A DNA stretch of 64,000 nucleotides from Hetaerina americana (taxonomy: Eukaryota; Arthropoda; Insecta; Odonata; Calopterygidae), in assembly GCA_022747635.1 (NCBI GenBank), contig JAKTNV010000074.1, positions 992,001-1,056,000 of the forward strand. The letters run 5' to 3'. The notes below the pieces were generated by a model. The model did not search any database, was not told the DNA's origin, and saw only the letters and a list, made by a program, of their open reading frames with translations. The translations under genes were made by a program, and so were the position numbers. Below are positions 33,673 through 47,300 of this stretch, in pieces; within the stretch, counting starts at the first letter, position 1, and the number at the start of each line of letters is the position of its first letter.

Positions 33673-36600
33673 ATCTATTTATGTTAGCTGAGAATTTAAT
33701 TTTCCTGGGATACTATGGCTCCATTAAATGGCACATGCGTACTTCATATTAACTGGTAAAATAGCTATAAGATTTTTCATAATAATCATATAGCTTTGAA
33801 AAATGTAAAAGATATTTAGGAATACTTTACAATGATATTTCGACATAAAAAGGGAATTGTTCATTGGAAACTTTAAAAACCTGTCAGAAATATGACAGCA
33901 CTAAAATAAAAAATTAATAGAGGAAAAGGATTTTTTATTACACTGAACAAAATGATAAGTCAATACAGCATAAATAATGTTCCAAAATGCAATAATTCAA
34001 CGAAAGAAACAGATTCATTGAGAAAATGTAATTGATAAATGTATATCAAAGTTTTTATTTAACAAAGAGTTTATAGAACCATATTAGTGCGCCCTGACCA
34101 AATACACAAAAGTGAAATGAGTGAGCTAGAAAATTTAACGGGAGACAAGGATGCCCTAAAATTTGAAAATAAGACTAATCTGATCACTCCTGCGACTTAC
34201 AGAGAACTAAAAGCTATATCGTCAGTTAGTTACATAAAATCATTAGAACGCCCTTTTCACTATCCGAATAAATGACCTGAAAGAGGAGTTTCTGACAATC
34301 ATAAAATGTTTACAATAATTTTACTGTCATTATTGACAGATTTCCTAGGAGAAAATGTATCCTATAAAGTTCCAATAAAAATATGATCCTCGTCCAATTT
34401 AAATGTTTTACTGGGTTGGTTGAATTACTTTAAAAAAAATGCTATAGTTAATTCAGACCTTGGACAGAGTGAGAGTGGGAGGGGGAGGAGATAAAGTAGA
34501 GGAAATGGGCGCAGCGAAAAAATGAACGCAGAAACGAATCATCTACAAACATCCGAGAGGATGAGTTTGAAACAAGGTATTAAAAATAAACAAAACACAC
34601 CAGGCAGCTGCAGGGAATGATGGCATTCGTGAGGGGAGGGAAAGCCGATAGAATATAGAATGAGATCGTACGTGAGAAGCATAACACCGAAGGGCAGAAA
34701 CAACTCGCATAGCTAGAAGAAGGCAGATAGTATGTTGCAGTAGTTCCAAAAAATCTGTTTATATATATATTGGTCTATAAGTTGTGCATGAATTTCATGT
34801 TTTCCCATACATCACTAATTTTTAAAGGCTATTTATATACTTATAAGCGATGGACAAATGTGCACGTAAGCGCGAGAAGAATTTTTTAAGGAAATTTAAT
34901 TAACTAGAAAAAGAAATTGATATGTAATTTTGACTCAACGAAAGAGATTGTATCAAAAATACGCCACTAGCACCTAACAAATGTGAAACAATTGAAAACG
35001 TACTCCACTGTGTTCATTAATTAATTTTGAGATGTAATTAACTATTTCAAAAGACTCCACATGCTTTAAAAGGTCATGTAGCGGTATCACACATAGGAAG
35101 TGCGATGAAAACTACGGAAATCAGAATACGGTCGAATGTAAAAACATAAAAGATACATGCACCTACGGCCATTCTGAGCAATCATCTGAAAATGAGTAAA
35201 TTTAACCATGAAATAGCTACCATATTTTAGTGAATTTATTTTATTTTTCAATGGAGATCCTAAAAATATCAAATATAATGACCGGCAGTTTACACATGAA
35301 ACGCAGAGTTCAGAAAATCATCTGAAAAAACAGCGAGAATTGACTCAATCAAATTTATTCCTTATTATGGCGGAAACTACAGTAAAATTACAAATATTTA
35401 GCTATTTCTAACCAAGTAGACCCATAGTATACACAACAGATATAATATTGTAAGAAATAGGGATTTGATCTGAAATGTCCTTCTAATGATTGCCCAAAGC
35501 GTATCTTTCTATAGCATTTCAATAAAGGAACAACGATGACATTAATTGAGTTACAATTTGATAAAAAGAGCGACGTGGATCTCAATTAAAACGTAATTCA
35601 GTTGCATATTATCTACTACAAAAGGAATCACCATTTTTAGTGAGTAATACTTCATTAAAACATCTATTTATATCACTCAGTGCCCGTAGAATAGTACTAG
35701 ATAGGTTTAAATTCTACTATCGCTTGTGTAGAAAAATAATATGCCATTCTACCAGCCTCAGCTCAGTGAGCAGTGACAAAGAATTAAGAACCGCAGGTAG
35801 GTACGTATTCTTTTTACAAAGCTGTTTTGAAAACTAATGCTCATAAGGAATAAACTCGAAAACATCCGTATCCGTTAAAAATAATTTAAATTATGAACTT
35901 ACCTCTTTGACAGTGCACCACTGATTGCATCAGTCAAGAGATGTCAAGTATCACGCATGATATCAAAGTACGTCGTGTTGATGTCCGATTCACTTCCAGT
36001 GAGAAATTGTTACGAAAATATAGAAATAAATTAAAGAAACCAATTTAATTAATCTATTCCTTCACTATGGAGTAGCTGGGTAGATATTTTCCGAACACCA
36101 ACCATGACGCTTACGTGAACAGAGTTCCCGCGTTTGAACACCACAGTTGTGAATACACGAGGCAGTTCACATTCGAGTTAAAAATTAATGATAGCCTTAA
36201 ACTTAGAAGAAACTTTCTAACAGGTAGGAATTATGATATTTAGTGTTGAGATAGGGCAAAGGAAATGAATTTAGGAGACAAGAAAATGGCAGAGTGAGAT
36301 ATAGGTGGAGATGAAGTATATTGTGGCAGCGGTCGAAAAATATGTAGAAAGAAGGACGAAAAAGCCATTTAATTTGTCTTCGGGAGCCCGATTTCTATTT
36401 TAAAATTGATTATCACTACGTTCCGGGGATGCTTCCATCTAATTTTTTTTATCCATAAGGATCATGCTTTTAATATTTCCATCGCGGCCGTGAAACTCAT
36501 TCCACCCATTTAATTTCCTCTTAGCCGTTAAATCCTGCACTCTTAATCATACCATTGCTTGCCTTATGGGAGCTCACACTTCACTTTTATTAAGTCAAAT

Positions 36601-39275
36601 ATGAATTTCACCTATGGGAGGTAGCTTTGGAAAATTTTATGCAATAACCGTGGGTCAGATGCGCCCATGCCCTTGCACAATGACCACGCTGAGTTATTAT
36701 TGTACGAATACAGCGGTGGCTGGATATCTCATGAATAATATGATAAAGGGGGGAATGTCGAATGCCGTCTACACAAAATGATCGAGCGTTTATGCTAACT
36801 TACGTCGTTGGCGCCGCATTCGGATCGATCGAGAACGCTCCGGAATTGGGAGAGGGATCATATATTGATAAAATATATTTTCATTACCGATATGAAAAAA
36901 GTTGTTTTTGGACAAAACTCTACAGTTTAAGTTTCAATAACAATGCTTGGAAAAACAATTATTCAGGTGGCGTTTAAATCTTTTCCAAACGCCTTGGGTG
37001 AATTTATATGCATTCAAATTTGTTTTCGGCAATTAAAATAGGCCCATCGAAGCAACAAAATTATTACCCAGTAATTTTGGGCATACATTTTTGTAAATTT
37101 TGTACTTAAGTAAATAAGTATACCATATCCAGTTTTCTAATATTTTAAAGGTTTATTTATTACTCAAAAAAGTATTCCTTATTTTTATTTCCGCATTCAA
37201 CGATCTGCGAGCAAAATATTATCCATTTATTGATAATACTAACCAAATTCAGTGCATTACCAGCATGACTTTTTCCATTTTCTTTCAAGAATTACATTTT
37301 AGCGACAACAGCGCAAATTTTGCGCAAATGAAATCTGTGGATACGCATTTAATTTGAATCCTCCAGAGTAATGATACTGGAGAAAATTGATAGAAATTTA
37401 CCAATGGGAAAATTATATGCGGTCTAAAGAGTTTTTTTTCTGTTGGAGCATTAAGTTCAAAAGTAACCCAAACGGCATGGAATTCTCCTTTCGCTCACCG
37501 TCCATCATTCCTTTCCGTTGCAGGAAAACAACTTCGAGGGAGTTAATTGCTATCCATCCCCCTTCACCACAGCTGCCAAAATATTTCTCCGTAGGAAAAA
37601 AACCCTTTCTGAGTAATTGCTTCTCTATTGTTCTTCTAATGCGAAGAGAGTAACATGAGTGAATCGAATCGAATAAATTGGAATCGAGGGGATGGAGACA
37701 GCGAGCACTAAATGAAGTATTCCTTCACGAGAGCACTAACAAACGAATCAACATACATTTGTGACACTCGAAAAAAGTTGCATGCTCGAGCATAAAGGTA
37801 AAAAAGAAGCATCAAAGAGGGAAGAGAAACAGTCCGAGGCGAGTCCTCTCAAAGGTTTCCACATTTCGAATTTATTTTTAAGGACTTTACATGGGAACTG
37901 AAAATGTGGCTCTCGATGCAAATTAAGGCTTCGTGACGAATGCTCAATGCCACCTTGTGCACCCATTTTCTTTGTTTAGAGGACATGATAGAAGATGCAC
38001 GCTAAAAACTGTCTAAACAGGTCCCAGAAAATTTTTCCGGTAAAGATATATATGGCATAAAGGGAGATAGCACTAAGTTGACTCGAAATAATTGTGAGTG
38101 ATTGGTAATGGTGATTTCACTGATAGAATGCAGATGAAATTAGTAGCGGATTCAGAAAGTCTTTAAATGGGGTACCTTTATACATAATTATTAATTTCAT
38201 TATTTTTTTCCAAGGAAGAACACTAGTTATCGTGCTGACTTAAAAAAATAGTCGCACTTGTGCAAAGACCACCAAGTATCCTGCAGAATTTTTTAACTCG
38301 AGGAGACAGCCGTTCACAAATAAGTAACGGGCATACAGGCAATGTTAATGTTGAATTTCATTAAAGCCAAGGAGTATGACTTCCTAGGAACCACCAATAA
38401 ACACACCAACCATTTCGCAGATCCTCAATATTTAACCGATACATGTACATCTAGCCATACATAGACGATTTAAACCGCAGTGAAAATCGGATTCAATATT
38501 TTTGGGAACAATAATTCAATTTGATTAAAAATATAACTTTGAACGGAAAACACAAATCTCGTCGATCATATTCACGTACATTCCTATTAATGCGTAGTCG
38601 AAACTCAGTTTTTTCCGATAAAATGAGTGTAGAAATTTAACTAGGTTTTACACCAAATATTCAGATTATTTGATTACACGCGCTTAGAATTAAACAATCA
38701 TCCTATTCGTGGAATGAAAAATGTACAGACGAATACGTCACCAGAAGTCTTCCTTCCCTCAGTAAGCCTCGAATAGACATGACTGATTTATACATAAAAT
38801 ATACACTTCAATCAGGCTGTGTGGAACATTTCATAGTAAAAATTGATTTCAATAGTGACCGATATGAAAGAAATTATTTACAAGCAAGATTGGAGAAGAA
38901 ATGTTTTCTGAGTTAGAAGGTCGAGCATATTAAAATGATTTTGAAATGGGATAATTTAAAACGAATTTTTCCTTTATTACGGATCAAGGTTTGAATAATT
39001 CCCGGCTACATTTTCCGCTAGGGGCTCGATCAACGTAAAATATATTTCAAATGAGGGAATTCCGCCTGAGAATAGTAAGAACGAATTATAAAAGGCAAGA
39101 AAGTTAATTAGGGTGAATTGAAATAAGAATAATAAGAAAAATGACGTAAGATCTCTCTGAGAAATCTAATTCAAATCCATTAAAATGTAAAGGTGTCCAT
39201 GTGCTAAGGGTGAATCTGTCACAACAAGTTAAATACAATTTCCAGTTAAAATAGATAAAAAAACCCATAAACACA
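33671..39275. other. Non-coding stretch, nothing recognised
   Basis: About 5.6 kb, AT-rich throughout. The open frame at 34087-34275 has a mixed, protein-like composition but no family resemblance. No elements recognised. Confidence 0.4.
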
Positions 39276-39540
39276 GTAATCACCCCATAGGTCGGTTTGG
39301 TAGGTGATGGTGGAGTTCACTCAGTACTAAGCCCGACGGCGTGTGAAATTCACACATCAGGGTAGGGGGCCAGTACTTTTCTCTGAGCCAGGTATGGTTT
39401 CCCAGGAAGATCTGGCACCTGAAAAATCACATAGCTTGGGTGGGGCTGCTGGTGTCCACGCACCAGACTTGCCTGGAAATCGAACCCAGGACCCTCCGGT
39501 CAGTATTCAACGCTATACCCCCGGAATACCTTGACCCACT
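39276..39540 (-). mobile_element. SINE family 2, fuller copy with tRNA-like head
   Basis: Read on the minus strand, the head at the right end has TAGCGTTGAATACTG (A-box-like, 39501-39515) and CCTGGGTTCGATTTC (B-box-like, near 39475-39489), the spacing of a tRNA-derived pol III promoter. The body shares several strings in order with 20766-20893. It is unrelated in sequence to SINE family 1. No coding capacity; the short open frames across it are artefacts. Confidence 0.75.
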
Positions 39541-41501
39541 TAAAATGCATATATATATTTGTCAAAATAATGCCTCTTTTATTTTATCAAAAATATTAAG
39601 ATTTATTTGCACTATTATTTTAAATTGATTTCTGGATTAGAATTGGAATATTTGAAGAATTTTTAAAACTCGAAAATTTGTTCTATTCAGATGTGAATAA
39701 AATATTTGGGTATCGTCTGGATCTAGATGAAACTCTTTTTTTATTTTGATTTATCGACAGACCTGAGAAAAAACAAGCTACTTCTCTTATGATGAGGAAC
39801 TTTTCCATTTCATTAATTAAGAACCGCATCTTTCACTTACATTTCTAACGTACTCCTGACCTACATTTTAGATTTATGGCAAACTGTGGCTTTTTTTGCG
39901 ATTCTCAGTTTATTTTAAGAACCTTTTACCCAGGAAATTACGCTCTAGGTTTAATAGTTTTCACAATAGCCGTATCCTTTCATACCTTTGTCCCCGAGCA
40001 TCCTCCCCCGAGTAGGAATTGCCTCAGAGAAATCCGATTACGTACATTGCTTTAAACCTGAGTTGACCCTTTGTTTCCCCCGTTGAATTTATACTGACCT
40101 TCGCCGGACGTGTGTCTTCCGTTTCGACGGGCTTGCATCCTGGTGTTTCTCGCTTGGTCAAGTGGCGTAGCGGGGAGAGATGTTGGTGGGGGAGGGAGGA
40201 AGGTGCGGGGACGAAGAGGGAAAAATGCCTCTTCACTCTTTTCCCCGTGTCCTTCCTCTTGATACAAACGGATTGGATTATCCGCGGAATTCGATTTGCA
40301 GGGAGTTCGTCAGTCGAGACTGACCCTACTCTTTTCCCTCGCGAAATCCTTCCGCCGCCTACCCCTTTCCTATCACCGGACGAAACCCCTTTCCACCTCC
40401 ATATCATCCACTCCCACCACTTCTCACCCTTTCGCATCCTTTTGCCCGCCCTCCCCCGTGTATTCCCACCCTTGGCGCATTCCGCGGACTACCCAAAAGG
40501 AAAAGAGAAAGAGAAGGAAAGGGAAGAAAAGTGAGGCGAATGAGGGAGAATAGTGGAGGATCTGGAAATAGAAAATAAAAAAAAGGAAAAAGGGAAATCC
40601 CTTCCTATTCGAATTTCAGTCGAGCGATAGAAGTGGTCGGGCAGTGATTTAAGGTTCAAAGACGTGTTACACTGCCTCCCGAAACGTTTAAGTCGGTGGG
40701 TAGGAGAGAGAGACTTTGGGGCCGGTGCGTTTGGATGTGTATGTGTGTGTGTGTTTGGGAGGGGGGTCTTACGCTGAAGGAAAGAAATGAAGGGCCGGAG
40801 TGTTTTTTTTTTCATCCCTTCCCTCTCAGTTCCCTTCTTTCTCCCAATCCCCTCTGCTCCCCAATTCGCCACTCCTGATGTGATTTCTCTTTGAGTAAAT
40901 GTCTTTTCATTTTAAATTGCAGCCGGCTTTTTGAGGTGTGATCCCTTGTAATAGTCGTTTTTAGCCACTCTACGCATTAAATTGATTATATAGCGTTCAA
41001 CTCCTCAAATAAATTGATCTTAATCATTAAAATTTGAACAGAATTTAATATTATGAATTTTTGTACGTAATTGCGTTACCAAATCGCCAAATTATGCTGT
41101 TATATGTCCTTTAGTTCTAGGTTATTTTGATCCATACATTAAACACATTAGTCCTAAATTGTGTAATAATGGCTTAAATTTAGCGAATGAATCAATTCTT
41201 TTTATAAGGTTCAGCAGGAAGAGGTTAGGTACCTAAAGCATTATTTCGAGAACCGTGAAAAATTTTAAATGAGTTAGGGAAAATGCTCAATTCTAGAGAA
41301 GTTTTCAAATTTCGTTGAATCATATTTGCTTAAATCGATCGTTTTTTTATCATTAAGTTTCGCGTCTGTTTTTGTTTCTTTTTTTGGTGAAAGACATCAC
41401 TTGAGTTGGATGCAACTCATACAGCATAAACAAAGCCTTTTTGACGCAAAAATTCTTTAAATGTACAACTGATCCAAGCCCACTCGATTCATTTTTTTAA
41501 G
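39541..41501. other. Non-coding stretch, GC-rich block at 40000-40900
   Basis: No gene recognised. From 40000 to 40900 the sequence is GC-rich, with C/T-rich then purine-rich halves (about 40330-40470 and 40490-40600) and a short (TG)n at about 40736-40754. The open frames there are compositional. Another candidate for a regulatory island. Confidence 0.35.
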
Positions 41502-41666
41502 TTTACGACCGGGTTTCGATGTATTACATCATCATCAAGTAACTTCAATGCAATACATCGGAACCCGGTCGTAAAAAAAATTATCCAGTGGAAAAGTGCT
41601 TCGATCAATTATTCATTATGTTTGACTTCCACCACATCACGCCTGAAGCTACTCAATTTGTTCTTT
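41502..41666. mobile_element. Foldback element copy 2
   Basis: Inner arms 41503-41532 and about 41549-41574 are inverted copies of CCGGGTTTCGATGTATT with a short spacer. The right side continues with TTATCCAGTGGAAAAGTGCT, TCATTATG and CCACCACATCACGC, matching both the right arm and the complement of the left flank of copy 1 (28052-28258). The left outer arm is missing, so this copy is truncated on the left. Confidence 0.8.
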
Positions 41667-43929
41667 AAATGCAATGTAAGAACGATAGCCAAGGTAAATT
41701 GGAGTCTTTTGAATGCATATTGAGAACATATGCTTACTTAAAGGGAATTATTGAGGCATTAATTGCTTTCATTGTTATTATTAATTTAAAAGATTATAAT
41801 TATCGTCACTGGTTTGAAAATTGCTAAAACGTCACCAGTGAAGCAGTATTTCAAATTCGCAGCCGTCCAAGATAGCTCTTAGGGACAACAATTGCATTTT
41901 AATAACAACCAACAATACATAAAGACACATCTCACGGAAAGAATAAAAAGGATAAGTTAAATAAGAAAATAACCAGGGGATGGTAAGGTGATTAGTAGGC
42001 AGGGTTGTACGGAAAATAACAATCTTTCCTCACTCTCATGGAGGTGTACTCATATTAAGAGAGGAGCAGTAGAGAAGAAGGATGGATAATAATCTCATGA
42101 GAAGTAATTGGAAAGCATTAAAGGAAGAGACGGCAGAAAATCACTGAGGACCCAATGGTGTGTTAAAACTGTTCGAAACCAGGGTTGCACCTTGATTACT
42201 AGATACACGAATACCGGAGTTTATGGAACCCTGGGACTGCGATATCCTGCCCGTGATAGATGACATGTCCACACCTATTTCCGGATATAAACCATCTGGT
42301 GATTTTGGCTGATCAAACCATCCACTCAATGCGGTACTCCGATTGAGGAACCAATTAACTTTTATCAATCGGTAGTTTAAAGTTTGAAGTAGGTTTCGGA
42401 TGGACACACACTGAAAAAACCTACATTTCCTATCTTCATTTAACCAGAAACAAACTGACACCCACAATAATAAATTGAATTGTCCTGCAATTTGGCAAAT
42501 ATTCCATCCCCTTTTTCCTGCCAAAATTAAATCAATAACCAAATGAGTTAATATCCATCCTAAATTTTATTAGCGGTAAATTCATCCAGATTTTAAATTC
42601 AATTCATTATTCAACTTATGACGATGGATACCAATCTTCCGATCTCGTAAAGCTTTTACATAAAGGGGCCTTGTATAGACTGGTTTATAAGCATTTATCT
42701 ATCTAATTAAAGTAACTGATTTTGATATTAATATTAGTAGTGCACTACGGTCAACTCCGCTGGTATTATGCTTCTATTAATTACTTAATTTATCATATAA
42801 ATTGAATGCATTGAGAAATGTTGCATTACTTTGACGGAAAATCTATATTCCTCCATTTAACTGCAAAAATTTGAAATTTTAAATTACTCGCGGAATGATA
42901 ACTTGTAAATGACTCAATTCAGAGAGGAGAAGCTTTTTGAATAAATCCCTCGCCACCGGACTGGATATCTGGTAACAATTCGTATTCAGTTAAGTAAGCT
43001 TAAACCTTCAACATTAAATCCACTCAGTATATCCCATTGGAAACGGCGAACAACGGATTTATGAGTAATCCTACAATTCTAGTAGTATATGACATACTTT
43101 CATCACGGGAGTAGTCCTAATGGTTAAATAAAAAAAGAAGGAACTTCAATGCTGAAATGAGTCCATTCACACGAATTACTACGTAAATGTCAGTCGAAGA
43201 TTGAGAAAAGAGGCCGAAGGAGCTCAATAGATAGAATAAATAGCAATAGGCCAGCTCATAAAATTCACAAAGTTATCCCGGAAAATCGAAAAATAAAGTT
43301 CAAGTGTATAATATCGAAAGAATCCTTTTGACATCCCATATTTTGCTATAACATGGAAATACTTGATAAGTTAAGATCGTGAACCATCGTTTAACTTACC
43401 TTAAATTAAAGATTAGAATTAAATGACTAAGCCATAAACACGAATTCTTACATGATGTTTACAGGCATGTATTTGCAGGAGTGTTTTGTATATTAGCTTA
43501 AATATTTTCATATGCATGCATAAACTAATATTTATGCATGAATGACACTTATGGTGCACGAGCACCGCCTGCCAAGAACCCTAATCGGCGGCTGGACGGT
43601 ATTGTGTAGATGTAGATTTATTTCATTTAAAAATATGCCTCATTAATTTCTGCAGTAAATAGGAAAAATGGTAGTTGGTCAATAATATATTGAAAGGAAC
43701 TGCCATAAATAGTTAATTAGGAAGTTTCTTTGCGTCTGGAAAGCAAAGAATACTCAGAACGAAATACGGATGAATTTGAATACTTATTTGATACGTTAAC
43801 TTGTAAAAAACTAATATATCTAGGTATTATACCCATTTTACATGCGTTTTGATTTTAAGTAGTCGCTGGTGAATATTTATTCCTAAGAATCGTTAGGTCT
43901 TCCTTTTTATTTATTCACTTCTTCATAAT
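41667..43929. other. Non-coding stretch; LINE/SINE-like tail motif at 43587-43617
   Basis: No gene recognised. At 43587-43617 the string CGGCGGCT, then GTATTGTGTAGATGTAGA, closely matches 53783-53813. The GTAGAT repeats at the end resemble a retroposon 3' tail. Confidence 0.35.
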
Positions 43930-44302
43930 TTCTGTCTGCCTTCGTTCTGGCTAAAAAGCCCACTCTCTTCCTTTCTCTACCCTGATTTCCCAACGTTCTT
44001 CCTTCTATCATGGCCTTCAGCATACCACTGCCATTTAATATTTACTCCAACCACTTTCTCCGCCTTTTTCGAATTTCTCTCAGCAACTTCCTCTCTTTGG
44101 ATACCCTATATAGAACCTCAGCTTTTTTCTTTTCTGTCCAACATATTTTCTCCAGTCTACGCCACACCCCATTCTCTAAAGCCTCCAATATATGGTCATC
44201 CTCTTTTCTCAAAAACCAGGACTCACATCCTTGAAGCACCATGCTACATATTAAATTCTTTGCTAATATTTTATTCATATCATTACTCAGCGTCCCCGTC
44301 AT
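43930..44302 (-). pseudogene. LINE reverse transcriptase C-terminal fragment
   Basis: The 86-residue minus-strand frame from 44302 contains LICSMVLQGCESWFLRKEDD, HILEALENGVWRRLEKICWT and KERKLLREIRKRRRKWLE. Past a stop it continues ILNGSGMLKAMIEGRTLGNQ and then a Lys/Arg-rich end with VGFL. These match in order the end of insect LINE reverse transcriptases (YGCETWTLRK, LEAFEMWCWRRMEKISWT, EERKLL.IKKRRK.WLGH, GNGLLKTVIEGR). This is the best-preserved of the LINE tails in the window. Its 5' part is absent. Confidence 0.85.
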
Positions 44303-47300
44303 GAATCTTCTTCTTCTATAAGATTAAAATCACTTAGATTCAGGCTGAAAACCACCTTTTCAGCTATTAAAACGATATTATTACGGCTGAATGGGTGGTT
44401 GTAGGAATATTTAAAGTTAGTGTAATGCGTAAAATTGTGAGAGAGGAGAGAATATTGAGTAAGCGGGGAGAGGAAGTAAGATTATAGAGTTTTCAGACAG
44501 CATCGAAGCAGGCAGAAATTACAAAGAGTTGAAGAAGGAAATAATGAAAGCAATACAATAGGAAGTTCTTGTGTTACGTTAAAGGTAATTATCATCAGGG
44601 ACCGTCCAACACATGATTTCAGTAGGTATAAAATAATGAATGATTCCAAACTCTAATTTCCTCTTCAAGTCTCAGAGAGTAACGAAAGTCCAGATTATTG
44701 ACGGTTTTATATCATGTCTTTTTGTGAAAGGCTAATTTTGAACTCGGTTTTGAAGTTAATCACCTAATTTAGAGCCTACAGTGGTGGTAAATGATTATTC
44801 TGGCAACAAATTGCAGCATACCCTTAACATTTTCCTATGAAATTTAAAAAGCTGACACGCTTAGTTTTGAATTAATTACTTTTTTTGAATTAAAAAATTT
44901 GAATTAAGGAATTAATGCTGAAAGTGCTTGCATAAAATTACCAATAAATGTCTAAAATCAGTATAATAAGTTTATATAAAGACCGCGTAAGTGCTTACCA
45001 AGTTTCCAAACCAAAATATATATCTATATCTGCCTAAACCTATATAATAATGCCGGGATAATAACATTCTTTGTCTTATTGACTGATGAAAGCTTGCCTA
45101 ATATTACATATGTTAGCTTCGGAGTAATTGAATATAAGTAGGGATATCAAATCCATTTAATGGGTTAATATTTTCTTATTAAAAGCCGTATTATTTCAGA
45201 ATTGCACCCTGAATTAACGGGATACTTGGGGAATGAACTAATCAAAAAGATGGAGAGTACTCATCACTTGATTTAAAATCTTTTTCAATTCCTTCATCGC
45301 CTTCCTTTTAATCAAAGATTTGAAGCTGCCAAACATTAGTAGCTAACTCTTTATACCTGCTGTTCGAAAGCTCGTTAGTGGTTGAATTAATTAGATCTCA
45401 TTTCAAAAGGCGCCATCCAAATACGCTCTTGTGTGGAATGAACCTTTTGAGAAATGCGTGGTTTGTCGTTCCCTCCATTCCCGCAGAGAATCGTGAGATA
45501 AGGGATTTTCTAAATAGGTAACAAATTTCTTTCCACTTTCATTCTGGCTTCGTTCTCATTGTTCGCACTAGAGGTCCTATCAAATGTGAATGTACTCCTA
45601 GTCGGAGACATACTATCCTTCTCTGCCAGGACTGCTTTGCTATAGACTGCTATGCTTGAAGCTTTGTTTAAAAAAATCTAATCACTTTCCTTTAATCCTT
45701 TCTACAGTCAGAGCCATCCCTCCTGAATAGGCAGCATTTATAGCCAACCTGGATTTTTTTAAATTGGGTTCAAAGCAATATTTCTCCTGGCCATCTAAAG
45801 GAGTAAATACTTTGCTTTTAAGAGGTGGCTCCCAAATCTTCTCTTAAAGCGTCTCTTCGAGTGATTATTTACTTCGGGGACATTTATTACCCTTTAGTTC
45901 CTCTGGATCGTTTCAATAATTTTTTGATAATAAAATTGTACAATTTTCATACATACCTGAAGCATCAGTATCTAAGCGCCATCAATACTTAGACTTTGCT
46001 AGACGCTGGATATGGTTTCTTAATTTCGTTAGATTTTTGGTTGAAGAATAACATGCTATTTCTCGCTACCCTCCTGAATTTTCTATAACCTTCTATAACA
46101 TAATCTCTGGTCACGGTTGACGTTATTGAAAGTAGCTTATAGGTATTTTATTAGATATATGAAATACTCGTATATAGTAGATAGTTATTTCAACCATGCT
46201 TTATATTATATGTTATCGCGCAGCGATTGAAGTTTAAATTTCATTTCATTTCATGATGGAAACATTTTTCAGCAGGTTAACTCCATGACCCGTGAGTTTA
46301 TTGAAGACTATAAGGAACCGAGGAGAGCATAATGTCTGTGTTCTTCGTCTATGTTCCTGATTTTGCACCTTCAAAAATCTCTATCGAGATCCAGACGTCC
46401 GCTCAAAACCATTTTCCGATAAAAGTACTTGAAAGGTCTTTGGGGAACAAATTTTGCAATAGCAAAGATCTTGTGAGGCAATGTGAGGTGACTTTAAACA
46501 ATCAAAAGTAATTCCCAATTTGCTTTCCATTTAATAATAAAGGAAAAACCATTTACACTGGGTGTATCTAACTTCTAAAATTGTTGGTACACTGAAATAT
46601 GTCTTTTTCGGTGTTTTTTATTTATTTTTCAATGTTAAGCAATAATGTATGTATTTATGAATAGAAACAACACCTTATCAAATAATTATACTGAATATAA
46701 CACCAATTTCATTATAAATATGAAAAAAAACTATGATTCTGGACCTTATTCCCGCTTTGGTTAATGTTAAATCATTTCTTTATATCTGAATGACGGTAAC
46801 TCCTTGATTAAGTATTTTAAAATTAATTTTGTCGCTTTAAGAAGTGGATATTTAACTACAATTTAAACTGATTAATATATTTGCCAAAATAAAAGCAAAA
46901 AATATGGAGTCGATCCATCTGTAGGCTCTAATTTTTATAGTTCAGTACAACCAAGTTTCATTGTTCAACAATAATTTGGCTATAAGTTAAGGATTATGAG
47001 TTAGTAATAAATATGCAATAGTAACAATGAAAATATATCGTATTTCATTTAATACATATATCCTGGTAATGAAATATAATACTAATTATGGATTTATTTT
47101 AACAATGATAAACGTTTTTAACTACGGAACCGTAATACGCAACAAATTAATCACAATACATAGATATCATATCTGCTATTATTTTAATCGTAATATATTT
47201 AAAAACCGGATTTTTTTGCCAAACCCATTTTAAAATGTAGTATTGAAGCCCTGAAAAGTGTTTTGAAGGAGTACTCGTATGATAACTGATTTCATCTGAA

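Noticed and set aside
42141..42542. A 133-codon minus-strand open frame with mixed composition
   Set aside because: No recognisable domain, no splice or promoter context, and the length is within chance for a window this size.
43480..43540. Small inverted repeat around ATGCATAAA near 43515-43540
   Set aside because: Ten-bp arms in AT-rich DNA are expected by chance; no second copy found.
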